Of a stretch of 5,641 nucleotides of DNA, positions 1 to 5,641 are shown piece after piece. Source of the DNA: Nitrospirota bacterium (GTDB lineage Bacteria > Nitrospirota > UBA9217). The position numbers and the translations under genes were made by a program. Under the pieces are notes generated by a model. It saw only the letters and a program-made list of their open reading frames with translations, was not told the origin of the DNA and did no database searches. The first letter of the stretch is position 1. The number at the start of each line of letters is the position of its first letter. The stretch spans positions 1 through 5,641 of the forward strand of contig JAFNGD010000251.1 of the NCBI GenBank assembly GCA_017885365.1. The letters run 5' to 3'.

Positions 1-1318
1 CCGCGCCCTGGGGAGAGAACTGCTTCCTCATGAGCGACATGATGAGCGCCGGGAAGTTCGTGCTCGCTGCGATGGCAAAGGCAAGGCAGACCATGAAGGC
101 CACATTCTGGCCCTTGAACGCCATGGCAAGCAGCATCGCTGTCACGCCCAGGCCGACCGTCGCGATCTTGGCCACCTTCACCTCTTCTTTTTCATTTGAC
201 TGTCCGCGGCGGATCACGCCAACGTACAGGTCATGGGAGAGGGCCGATGCGCCTGCCAGAGTGAGACCGGCCACCACGGCGAGGATGGTCGCGAAGGCGA
301 CCGCTGCCAGGAAGCCGAGGAACACGGGGCCGCCGAGCGCCTCGGCGAGGAGCGGACCGGCCATGTTGCCGCCCTTGTCGATGGCCATGATGAGGTCACG
401 GCCCAGTTTGCCGGAGTCAGCGCCGATCAGGACCGCAGCGCCGAAGCCGATGGTCACGGTCAGGATGTAGAAGTAGCCGATGAACCCGGTGGCGAAGAAC
501 ACCGACTTGCGCGCTGCCTGCACGTCAGGCACGGTGTAGAACCGCATGAGGATGTGCGGGAGGCCGGCCGTACCGAACATAAGAGCAAGACCGAGCGAGA
601 AGGCGTCCACAGGATCGGACACCAGCTGGCCCGGCTCAAGGAACTTGTCGCCGTACTTCGCTGCTGCCTGCCCGAACAGATTGCCATAGCTGAAGTCCAC
701 CTTGTACAGCACCATGATCACGAGGAGCGTGGCGCCGCCGAGAAGCAGGACCGCCTTGATGATCTGCACCCACGTCGTGGCGATCATGCCGCCGAAGAGC
801 ACGTAGGAGATCATAAGGATGCCCACAAGCACGAGGGCCAGCTCGAAGGGCAGGTTGAACATCAGCCGGAAGAGCGTTCCGGCGCCTACCATCTGCGCGA
901 TGAGGTAGAAGATCACCACAGCGAGCGAGCCCGCTGCTGCGGCCGCCCGGATGGGGCGCTGCGAAAGACGGAAGGCCACGACGTCGGCGAAGGTGTACTT
1001 GCCGAGGTTCCGGAGAGGCTCGGAGATCAGGAACATGATGATGGGCCATCCCACGAGCCAGCCGACGGAGTAGATCAGGCCGTCATAGCCGCGCGTGGAC
1101 ACGAGGCCCGCGATGCCGAGGAACGACGCCGCGCTCATGTAGTCACCGGCGAGGGCAAGACCGTTCTGCAATCCCGTGACGCTCCTGCCGGCCGCGTAGA
1201 AATCCTTCGTGGTGCGCGTCCTCTTGGCCGCCCAGTACGTGATGGCCAGCGTGCTGGCTACAAATACCAGGAAGAACAGGACTGACGTGATATTTAAGGT
1301 ACCGATCGTTGTCTGCAT
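1..1318 (-). CDS. actP: Cation/acetate symporter, ActP type (3' end outside window)
   Basis: This is an inner-membrane sodium:solute symporter family (SSF) protein, predicted to import acetate and related short carboxylates with a cation. 439 codons are visible; E. coli ActP has about 549 residues, so roughly the last fifth is missing. The translation matches ActP as I remember it over long stretches: [16 protein letters not shown] near residues 53-68, GYDGLIYS near 77-84, then [47 protein letters not shown], and [20 protein letters not shown] followed by SHDLY. The visible part is a chain of hydrophobic helices, about eleven of the usual thirteen. The ATG at 1318 is supported by an AGGAGG ribosome site 6 bases upstream, which lies inside the end of the DUF485 gene; the two genes are separated by only 2 bases. 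Family assignment is firm. Substrate preference is inferred from the close match to ActP and the DUF485 partner. Confidence 0.95.
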   Translation of the reverse strand, partial: MQTTIGTLNITSVLFFLVFVASTLAITYWAAKRTRTTKDFYAAGRSVTGLQNGLALAGDYMSAASFLGIAGLVSTRGYDGLIYSVGWLVGWPIIMFLISEPLRNLGKYTFADVVAFRLSQRPIRAAAAAGSLAVVIFYLIAQMVGAGTLFRLMFNLPFELALVLVGILMISYVLFGGMIATTWVQIIKAVLLLGGATLLVIMVLYKVDFSYGNLFGQAAAKYGDKFLEPGQLVSDPVDAFSLGLALMFGTAGLPHILMRFYTVPDVQAARKSVFFATGFIGYFYILTVTIGFGAAVLIGADSGKLGRDLIMAIDKGGNMAGPLLAEALGGPVFLGFLAAVAFATILAVVAGLTLAGASALSHDLYVGVIRRGQSNEKEEVKVAKIATVGLGVTAMLLAMAFKGQNVAFMVCLAFAIAASTNFPALIMSLMRKQFSPQGA

Positions 1319-1320
1319 CG

Positions 1321-1632
1321 TTATCCTCCTACCTTATCTTTAAGTTTCTTGACCATGGCGTCATACTTGGTGTTTGCCCAGAAGATATAGATCCCCGTGA
1401 ACACCCACGATAAGAGGATCGTGCCCACGGCAATGGGGATACCGATCGTCGTTGCCTTCCCCGCGGTCAGCTTCTGCGCCAGGAACGGCTTATTGAACGC
1501 GATCAGGGCGATGAATCCGAAATAGAGCACCAGTTCCAGGACCGTCAGGATCCAGGAAATGGTGTTCTTCTGGCTCACCAGGGACTTGAAGTCCGGGTCG
1601 TTGAGAAGATCTTCTTTCTTTATGCTGCCCAT
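1321..1632 (-). CDS. DUF485 family membrane protein (YjcH type), partner of the acetate symporter
   Basis: A 103-residue inner-membrane protein. It starts with a soluble segment containing the DUF485-type pattern [15 protein letters not shown] (residues about 9-23), followed by two hydrophobic helices (about 26-47 and 61-86) and a short lysine-rich tail. Length, topology and position directly before actP match YjcH, encoded between acs and actP in E. coli. Its biochemical role is not established; an accessory role with the symporter is inferred from the conserved pairing. The ATG is preceded by a near-perfect ribosome site, so this gene is probably strongly translated. It begins 45 bases after the exonuclease stop with no visible terminator, so it is likely in the same transcript. 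No acs gene is seen inside the window. Confidence 0.92.
   Translation of the reverse strand: MGSIKKEDLLNDPDFKSLVSQKNTISWILTVLELVLYFGFIALIAFNKPFLAQKLTAGKATTIGIPIAVGTILLSWVFTGIYIFWANTKYDAMVKKLKDKVGG
1325..1330 (-). promoter_or_regulatory. Ribosome binding site of actP, inside the end of the DUF485 gene
   Basis: On the minus strand AGGAGG lies 6 bases before the actP ATG and overlaps the last two glycine codons of the DUF485 gene, whose TAA is at 1323-1321. Ribosomes finishing DUF485 therefore sit on the actP start signal, which suggests coupled translation of the pair. Confidence 0.85.
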
Positions 1633-1639
1633 AACAGTA

Positions 1640-1646
1640 CCTCCTT
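1640..1646 (-). promoter_or_regulatory. Strong ribosome binding site of the DUF485 gene
   Basis: The minus strand reads AGAAGGAGGTA, with AAGGAGG 7 bases before the ATG. This is almost the full complement of the 16S rRNA 3' end, stronger than the sites of the two genes upstream. It suggests that the transporter pair is made in larger amounts than the regulator and nuclease on the same message. Confidence 0.85.
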
Positions 1647-1677
1647 CTGTAGTGTGGTTTTTGCTCGACTAGGCTTG

Positions 1678-2391
1678 TTAAAGATTACAATACTCGTCCG
1701 CTAATTTTGCGCTCTCACCTCCTTCGAAAGGGATTCCGATCTTCAAGAGATCGCCGATGTCCCGGACCCCTGATGTCTGGAACATCGGGATCATCCGCTG
1801 AAAGATCTGTGCTGTCGTATAGGCGTCCATCAGGGCATTGTGGGCACCGTTCACCGGGATGCCGAAACTCTTCGCGATCTCATATAGCCTGTAATGCTGC
1901 GCAGGCGGGAAAAAATACGGATGGTCCTTGAGCCGAAGCCGAAGCCATTCGTGCATGCTGAAGGTGTCGAGGACCGGGTTCCGCAAAGGCGTTCCGTGCA
2001 GCCGCTTCACCTCCTGGTCGAGAAAAGCCAGGTCGATCGAGAGAAAGTGGCCCACCAGGATATCCTCCCCACAAAAGTCCCGGAACTCCCGGAGCACGGT
2101 TTCGATGCCGGGCTTGGCCGCTACCTCTGACGGCATGATCTCATGCACGACGACGTTCGCCGCCGTGAGCGGTGTTTCTGGGTTTACGAGACGGTACAAG
2201 GTCTGGTTCAGCTCTATCCTACCGCCGGTCATGCGCACCGCGCCGAACGACAGGATGGAGTCCTTCTTCTCGTTCAGGCCGGTCATCTCGGTGTCGATGA
2301 CTACGTACCGGGCCTCCGAGATGCTTGCCTGCTCGTTGACCTCCGCCGACCGCCTGCGCCCGCGTTTGAACAGTCCGAACATCCCGCTCAC
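1678..2391 (-). CDS. DEDDh 3'-5' exonuclease, DnaQ/RNase T superfamily
   Basis: A 237-residue predicted cytoplasmic nuclease that would remove nucleotides from 3' ends using two metal ions. All catalytic positions of the DEDDh class are visible: D33 and E35 in VVIDTEMTGLN (ExoI), D120 in GHFLSIDLAFLD (ExoII), and H184 with D189 in AHNALMDAYTTA (ExoIII). A short basic segment (KRGRRR, residues 9-14) precedes the domain. The protein resembles the DNA polymerase III epsilon proofreading subunit, but its setting next to a DUF294 regulator and acetate transport genes argues against it being the replicative subunit. The substrate (DNA, RNA or small oligonucleotides) cannot be told from sequence. 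The start is a GTG that shares GTGA with the stop of the preceding gene; an in-frame ATG at 2382, three codons later, is an alternative. Neither has a strong ribosome site, so translation probably depends on coupling. Confidence 0.92.
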   Translation of the reverse strand: MSGMFGLFKRGRRRSAEVNEQASISEARYVVIDTEMTGLNEKKDSILSFGAVRMTGGRIELNQTLYRLVNPETPLTAANVVVHEIMPSEVAAKPGIETVLREFRDFCGEDILVGHFLSIDLAFLDQEVKRLHGTPLRNPVLDTFSMHEWLRLRLKDHPYFFPPAQHYRLYEIAKSFGIPVNGAHNALMDAYTTAQIFQRMIPMFQTSGVRDIGDLLKIGIPFEGGESAKLADEYCNL

Positions 2392-4319
2392 CAGATCAGC
2401 GATTTGTAGCGTTCAATGATCAGGTCCTGCACCTTCGCGACAAGGTGGAATGCTTCCTTGATGGACCGTTTTTCCAGGTTGCTCAGCCGGTTCGGGTTGA
2501 TAAAGTTGTCCGGTGACTGGCCGGAGCTGAGCAGCGCATACTGGTGATGGATCCGGAGCAGCATGATGAACTCGAAGGCCTGTTCGAAATCGTCGGCGTA
2601 TTCCATGGCGATGGTATGCGACCCCCGCAGGGCCTCAAGCCGTTCGAGGGTGGAGGTCGCGCGGACCCCCCGCTCGAGCGAGAACAGCCTGATGATATCC
2701 ACCAGCGGGGCCAGCCCCTTCACCTTGAGGTTCAGCTCGTTCTTATGCACGCCGCCCTTCTCCACCACAAAGGACTTGAGGAACCCGATGGGCGGTTCGT
2801 TCTTGATCGCCAGGTTCGCAATGTAACCGAGGAAGACCTTCTGGTCCTTGAGGATCGTATGCAGGTGGTCCCGGAGAGCCTCGCCGAGCGCGGTCTCCCC
2901 GTACATCGGCCGGAAATCGAACAGGGCAACGCAGTGGATCAATGCCTCAGGCGTCGGTGTCGCGACCCACGTGGAGAAGTACCGCTTCCAGGTCCGGAGC
3001 GGCTGACACCATTGGGGATTGCTCGCCATGTAGTTCGCCCGGCAAAGCGGGTATCCGCACCGGACGAGGCCGTCCCGCACGAACATTGCATAGGCGGAGA
3101 AATATTTGGTCGCCTCCTCTTCCTGCGCCGGCGTCGCCGGGTCTTCATAGATGATGGCGTTGTCCTGGTCGAACTTGAAGGTCTGCTCCTTGCGGCCCTC
3201 GCTCCCGAATCCGATCCAGCAGAACGGGACGGGCGGCTTGCCGTGCTTCTTCTCGGCGATCTCCAGTATCTTACGCACCAGGCGGTCGTTCAGTTCCGTG
3301 ATGATCTTGGTGATGTTGCTCGCACGCGCGCCTTCCTTCAGCAGGAGGCCGACGATGTTGTTGATCTTCTGGGAGACGGGGATGAGGCCTTCAATTACCT
3401 GCTGGCTCTCGATGTCCTTGGTCAGCGAAAGCGGCGAGGTGCCCTGCAGGACCATGAGGTCATGGTTCGTCATCACGCCCGACAGTTTTCCGTCCTTGAT
3501 CACGATGATGTGGTGGATATTGTACCGGATCATCTTGAGGACTGCTTCAAAGCAGTAGTCCCGGCTGTCCACCCGGATGAGCGTCGTGCTCATGATGTCC
3601 TTCACCGGCTCCTGGACGTCACGCCCCCGGGCGACGACCTTGTCCCGCAGGTCCCGGTCGGTCACGACGCCCACGGGCAGCTGGTTCCTGTCCATGATCA
3701 CCACCGAGCTGACATGGTTCTCCGACATGATCTGCGCGGCGTCGCGGATCGTCGTATCCTCGGACGTGGTCACCACACCCTTGATCCCCATGTCCCCCAC
3801 GCGGGTCGTGAAGAGGAGCCGGTCGCTGCCGCCGTAGAACGTGGTCCGGTCCTGCATCTCCTGGTAGGTCTTGTCGATATATCTCGTGATATGGGACTTG
3901 AGGAAATATTCCATGAACGACATATGCGTATCGAGGAGCTTAATCACCATCTCCTTGCCCAGGAGATAACAGATGGTATCTTCGACGGCCACGACATTGG
4001 ACCGAACCCGGTCCTGGCCCACCATGGACAGAAATCCGAAGGTGTCCCCCTCTCCCCGGTAATCGAGGACAACGTCCCCGCCTTCCTCCGAACGGAGGGT
4101 GAGCTTTACCACGCCTTTCTTGATGATGCGCAGGGCATCACTCGGCAATCCGTCCTGCTTCATGATGATCGAATCCTTGGCGTAGAACTCCATGGACAGG
4201 TTCCGGGCAACGGCCTGGATGTCAGCTTCATCGAGGAACTGGAATGGGGGCACATGCTTCAGGAAGTTGATCACATCCTCGAGAAGCATATGTGTTGCTG
4301 GTAGGGTCTTCATAAACAT
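2388..4319 (-). CDS. cNMP-binding/CBS/DUF294 nucleotidyltransferase-like regulator
   Basis: A 643-residue predicted cytoplasmic signalling protein. Domains in order: a cyclic-nucleotide-binding (CAP_ED) fold, about 25-140; two CBS domains, about 174-232 and 239-292 (the first ending GVVTDRDLRDKV, the second GVMTNHDLMVLQG); a GlnD-like putative nucleotidyltransferase (DUF294), from about 305, with the motif GFGSEGRKEQ at 370-379 and the metal-binding pair D384/D386 in DQDN; and a C-terminal helical DUF294_C domain, about 500-640. CBS domains usually bind adenine nucleotides, so a sensor of energy or nucleotide state is likely; the target is unknown. The cNMP pocket has FGFLS where cAMP-binding proteins have FGELA, so its ligand may not be cAMP. 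The frame is open to 4493, but I chose ATG 4319: it has AAGGA 5 bases upstream and sits just before the conserved domain, while the extra 58 codons lie in AT-rich sequence with no family resemblance. ATG 4313 is possible. Confidence 0.9.
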   Translation of the reverse strand: MFMKTLPATHMLLEDVINFLKHVPPFQFLDEADIQAVARNLSMEFYAKDSIIMKQDGLPSDALRIIKKGVVKLTLRSEEGGDVVLDYRGEGDTFGFLSMVGQDRVRSNVVAVEDTICYLLGKEMVIKLLDTHMSFMEYFLKSHITRYIDKTYQEMQDRTTFYGGSDRLLFTTRVGDMGIKGVVTTSEDTTIRDAAQIMSENHVSSVVIMDRNQLPVGVVTDRDLRDKVVARGRDVQEPVKDIMSTTLIRVDSRDYCFEAVLKMIRYNIHHIIVIKDGKLSGVMTNHDLMVLQGTSPLSLTKDIESQQVIEGLIPVSQKINNIVGLLLKEGARASNITKIITELNDRLVRKILEIAEKKHGKPPVPFCWIGFGSEGRKEQTFKFDQDNAIIYEDPATPAQEEEATKYFSAYAMFVRDGLVRCGYPLCRANYMASNPQWCQPLRTWKRYFSTWVATPTPEALIHCVALFDFRPMYGETALGEALRDHLHTILKDQKVFLGYIANLAIKNEPPIGFLKSFVVEKGGVHKNELNLKVKGLAPLVDIIRLFSLERGVRATSTLERLEALRGSHTIAMEYADDFEQAFEFIMLLRIHHQYALLSSGQSPDNFINPNRLSNLEKRSIKEAFHLVAKVQDLIIERYKSLIW

Positions 4320-4324
4320 GGATA

Positions 4325-4329
4325 TCCTT
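4325..4329 (-). promoter_or_regulatory. Ribosome binding site deciding the start of the DUF294 gene
   Basis: The minus strand reads AAGGA, then 5 bases, then the ATG at 4319. The spacing to the next in-frame ATG (4313) would be 11 bases, which is less favourable. No comparable site precedes the ATG at 4289 or the far upstream ATG at 4493. Confidence 0.6.
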
Positions 4330-4434
4330 GCCTGTGAAATAAGCAAATAGGATACCAGAACAGCTACATCATCTCGTTGCAAACGAAATAGATCAAACAC
4401 GAGGATTGGTGAAGCGGGTTGAAACATCAACGTG

Positions 4435-4464
4435 GGCAGGACCAACAAATTAAGGTAGGACCAA
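4435..4464. repeat. Pair of 11-bp direct repeats upstream of the operon
   Basis: On the plus strand GGCAGGACCAA (4435-4445) and GGTAGGACCAA (4454-4464) differ at one base and start 19 bases apart, close to two helical turns. They lie 116-145 bases upstream of the chosen DUF294 start and overlap the weak promoter guess. They could be a tandem binding site for a regulator, but this is inference from position and similarity. Confidence 0.5.
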
Positions 4465-4503
4465 TAAAGTATTTTTACAATAGATGAAGACAAATTACCG
4501 CTT

Positions 4504-4521
4504 AATAATCAGCATATTATT
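4504..4521. repeat. 18-bp inverted repeat (6-6-6) in the intergenic region
   Basis: AATAAT (4504-4509) and ATTATT (4516-4521) are perfect inverted arms around a 6-base spacer CAGCAT. The size suits a dimeric regulator, but the sequence around it is AT-rich, so chance is a real possibility. Confidence 0.3.
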
Positions 4522-4682
4522 TGTATCATGCCCACCACATCTCAGCACTTGACGGATCTGTACCGGACAGGAGCAGCGATCGGCGAGAGATTATTAACCG
4601 TTTATAAATAATAATGACCATGATAGTATATAAAACTATAAATAACAGATAATTAATATATGGAATAATACATACAATGATC

Positions 4683-4733
4683 TTAGTAACAAATGGTTAT
4701 AGCCCTGAAAATAATTTGGTACTATTAGTAACA
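4683..4733. repeat. Two copies of TTAGTAACA, 42 bases apart
   Basis: Identical 9-mers occur at 4683-4691 and 4725-4733, exactly 42 bases start to start, about four helical turns. The second copy is part of an imperfect palindrome (ACTA-T-TAGT at its core). Spacing on the same helix face would suit paired protein binding; no regulator is assigned. Confidence 0.35.
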
Positions 4734-4734
4734 G

Positions 4735-4764
4735 CTATCGTCCCCTATCCTTTCATCCCCTATC
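4735..4764. repeat. Short tandem repeat with CTATC core
   Basis: TCCCCTATC occurs at 4741-4749 and 4756-4764, 15 bases apart, and a further CTATC lies at 4735-4739. The cluster begins a few bases after the stop of the YkuD-like gene. It has no hairpin-forming potential that I can see, so it is not an obvious terminator. Confidence 0.4.
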
Positions 4765-4769
4765 GACTG

Positions 4770-5300
4770 CTAATTGAGGATATAAGCCAGTGATCCAACT
4801 TCCAACGCATAGAAGATCGCACCAAGATCCTTTGTTCCCAGCATTATGCGGATCCCCTTATTGCTCTTCGCCTTGCCGGTTGAGACATGCTTTGACCCGA
4901 TGATCAGCAGCGGGTCGGTGAAAACCAGCTGCCTTTTTACAGACGAACCGTCCAGTTTCCCAGTAAGGGTGACAACCCCCTGTTTACGACCGGCAGGGAG
5001 CGGTTTGCCCATAAGGGGAAAATTAAAATTTCTCAGGATTCGGCCCCGGTATTTCAGCATGCCCTTTCCGGCACGAAGGTCGAGGATCAAGTATTTGGAG
5101 TCAACGGCTGCAAGCGTTCTTTGAAAAAGAAGGAATTCCTGCTCTCTCTTCAGCGCCTCGATCCGGGCCCGGACCTGCTGCTCCCGCTCTCGAAGAGCCC
5201 GTGCCTCATCGCTCTCCTGTCCGGAGACGGACGAGCCGAGCACAATGCCTGCAGCAGCCAAGGCCAGTGCTATTCGTATGATTCTCTTTATGGTGCCCAT
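4770..5300 (-). CDS. Exported protein with coiled coil and degenerate YkuD-like C-terminus
   Basis: A 176-residue protein not recognised as a named family. Residues 1-27 form a clear signal peptide (basic start KRIIR, hydrophobic core IALALAAAGIVLG, small residues before a likely cut near 26-28). Residues 30-61 are rich in Glu and Arg and should form a coiled coil. From residue 68 the sequence resembles the start of an L,D-transpeptidase domain (SKYLILDLRAGKGMLKYRGRILRNF). The end, SNKGIRI at 146-152 followed by DLGAIFYALEVGSLAYIL, lines up with the family's SHGCIR...D..LY..V..G..V.I pattern. The catalytic Cys and the motif His are replaced, and the protein has no cysteine at all, so it should not be an active transpeptidase. 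A periplasmic role is likely; function is unknown. The ATG has no good ribosome site but gives the signal peptide directly. It begins 13 bases after the carbonic anhydrase stop, so the two are probably co-transcribed. Confidence 0.75.
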   Translation of the reverse strand: MGTIKRIIRIALALAAAGIVLGSSVSGQESDEARALREREQQVRARIEALKREQEFLLFQRTLAAVDSKYLILDLRAGKGMLKYRGRILRNFNFPLMGKPLPAGRKQGVVTLTGKLDGSSVKRQLVFTDPLLIIGSKHVSTGKAKSNKGIRIMLGTKDLGAIFYALEVGSLAYILN

Positions 5301-5313
5301 GCGGTACGTTGGA

Positions 5314-5641
5314 TCACGCTTTCTGCGGCCGCTCCGTTTTGACGATTTTGATCTCTCCGTTCGACATGTCGTAGACCCATCCGTGGAGGTTCAGCTTCTT
5401 CTCCTGCATTGCCCGCTTCACAAAGGGGTACTCCTGGAGGTGCTCCAGCTGGAGACGGACATTCTCCTCGACGATGAGCTTCATTCGCTGCTCTTGCTGC
5501 ATATCTATGTGCAGCGCCTTGAGCTTGTCATCGACCCGCTCCTTGGCCTTGTACGCGTTAATGAGCCAGATCGGGATGTACTTGTCCTCGGCATGGTCCT
5601 CATCGAGGGCCTGGATGCCGCCGCAGCCATAGTGGCCGCAG
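5314..5641 (-). CDS. Beta-class carbonic anhydrase (5' end outside window)
   Basis: The visible 108 residues are the C-terminal half of a beta-carbonic anhydrase, the zinc enzyme that interconverts CO2 and bicarbonate. The first full codons read CGHYGCGG, the family motif whose His and second Cys are two of the zinc ligands; the other Cys and the Asp/Arg dyad lie beyond the window. The later segment KYIPIWLINAYKAK and the ending HGWVYDMSNGEIKIV match the Can/CynT type of clade (HGWxY before the C-terminus). The reading frame is intact to a TGA at 5314-5316. The visible part shows no truncation or missing residue. The coupling to the small exported protein downstream may be simple co-transcription; the pair is separate from the acetate operon by a 450-base gap. 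Confidence 0.93.
   Translation of the reverse strand, partial: CGHYGCGGIQALDEDHAEDKYIPIWLINAYKAKERVDDKLKALHIDMQQEQRMKLIVEENVRLQLEHLQEYPFVKRAMQEKKLNLHGWVYDMSNGEIKIVKTERPQKA

Larger units (their letters stand above)
4320..4769. other. AT-rich intergenic region, probable promoter and leader of the DUF294-actP operon
   Basis: No convincing gene lies in these 450 bases. The part from about 4490 to 4735 is strongly AT-rich compared with the flanking genes. It separates the carbonic anhydrase block from the acetate operon, and both read in the same direction, so it should hold a terminator for the first and a promoter for the second. I found no GC-rich hairpin followed by a T run. The best minus-strand sigma-70 guess is TTGTAA, a 17-base gap, then TACCTT (about 4481-4453), but the match is weak. 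I saw no sigma-54 (TGGCAC/TTGCA) site. Several short repeats are listed separately. Confidence 0.6.

Noticed and set aside
233..1285. Open frame of 350 codons on the plus strand
   Set aside because: It is antisense to actP; its product is highly charged, full of Glu, His and Arg with no family resemblance, the usual mirror of a hydrophobic membrane protein gene.
1678..2391. Naming the exonuclease as dnaQ (Pol III epsilon)
   Set aside because: All the DEDDh motifs fit, but the superfamily is broad and the setting is a metabolic and signalling operon rather than a replication locus; the gene symbol would overstate the evidence.
2544..4304. Open frame of 586 codons on the plus strand
   Set aside because: It lies wholly antisense to the DUF294 gene, whose domains are unmistakable. 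The translation is low in recognisable structure and rich in Asp, His, Val and Arg, as expected from the complement of GC-rich coding sequence.
4320..4493. N-terminal extension of the DUF294 protein to an ATG at 4493
   Set aside because: The 58 extra codons are in AT-rich, low-similarity sequence that includes the repeat pair, and no ribosome site precedes the ATG. The 4319 start has AAGGA at proper spacing and gives the usual family length.
4548..4590. Plus-strand promoter beginning TTGACG
   Set aside because: No acceptable -10 box follows at 16-18 bases, and there is no plus-strand gene for it to serve.
4623..4639. ATAGT/ACTAT hairpin as terminator of the carbonic anhydrase block
   Set aside because: The 5-bp arms are purely weak A/T pairs apart from one G-C pair, the loop is 7 bases, and no convincing T run follows on the minus strand.

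Overview
All five complete or partial genes I can support in this window read right to left (minus strand). Base composition is GC-rich in the genes and strongly AT-rich in one intergenic stretch (about 4490-4735). The gene content suggests a Gram-negative bacterium that takes up acetate. A Desulfobacterota (Geobacter-like), Nitrospirota or proteobacterial source would fit, but this is inference from gene content, not a marker-based identification.

In transcription order, the right end (5641-4770) holds the C-terminal half of a beta-class carbonic anhydrase. Thirteen bases after it comes a small exported protein with a signal peptide, a charged coiled coil and a C-terminal part that looks like an L,D-transpeptidase (YkuD) fold with its catalytic motif eroded. 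A 450-base intergenic region (4320-4769) follows. It is AT-rich, carries several short direct and inverted repeats, and probably holds the promoter and control sites of the next operon.

The second block (4319 to 1) looks like one operon of four genes: a 643-residue cNMP-binding/CBS/DUF294 nucleotidyltransferase-like regulator; a DEDDh 3'-5' exonuclease of the DnaQ type that overlaps it by 4 bases; a DUF485 (YjcH-type) two-helix membrane protein; and an ActP-type cation/acetate symporter whose 3' end lies outside the window. DUF485 and ActP form the familiar acetate-uptake pair. The two upstream genes are probably its signalling or regulatory partners: one predicted nucleotide sensor with a nucleotidyltransferase motif and one predicted nuclease.

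The points most worth a second look are the coupling of a sensor/nucleotidyltransferase and an exonuclease to acetate transport, the degenerate YkuD-like protein, and a near-identical pair of 11-bp repeats upstream of the operon. I saw no RNA genes, CRISPR arrays or insertion sequences.
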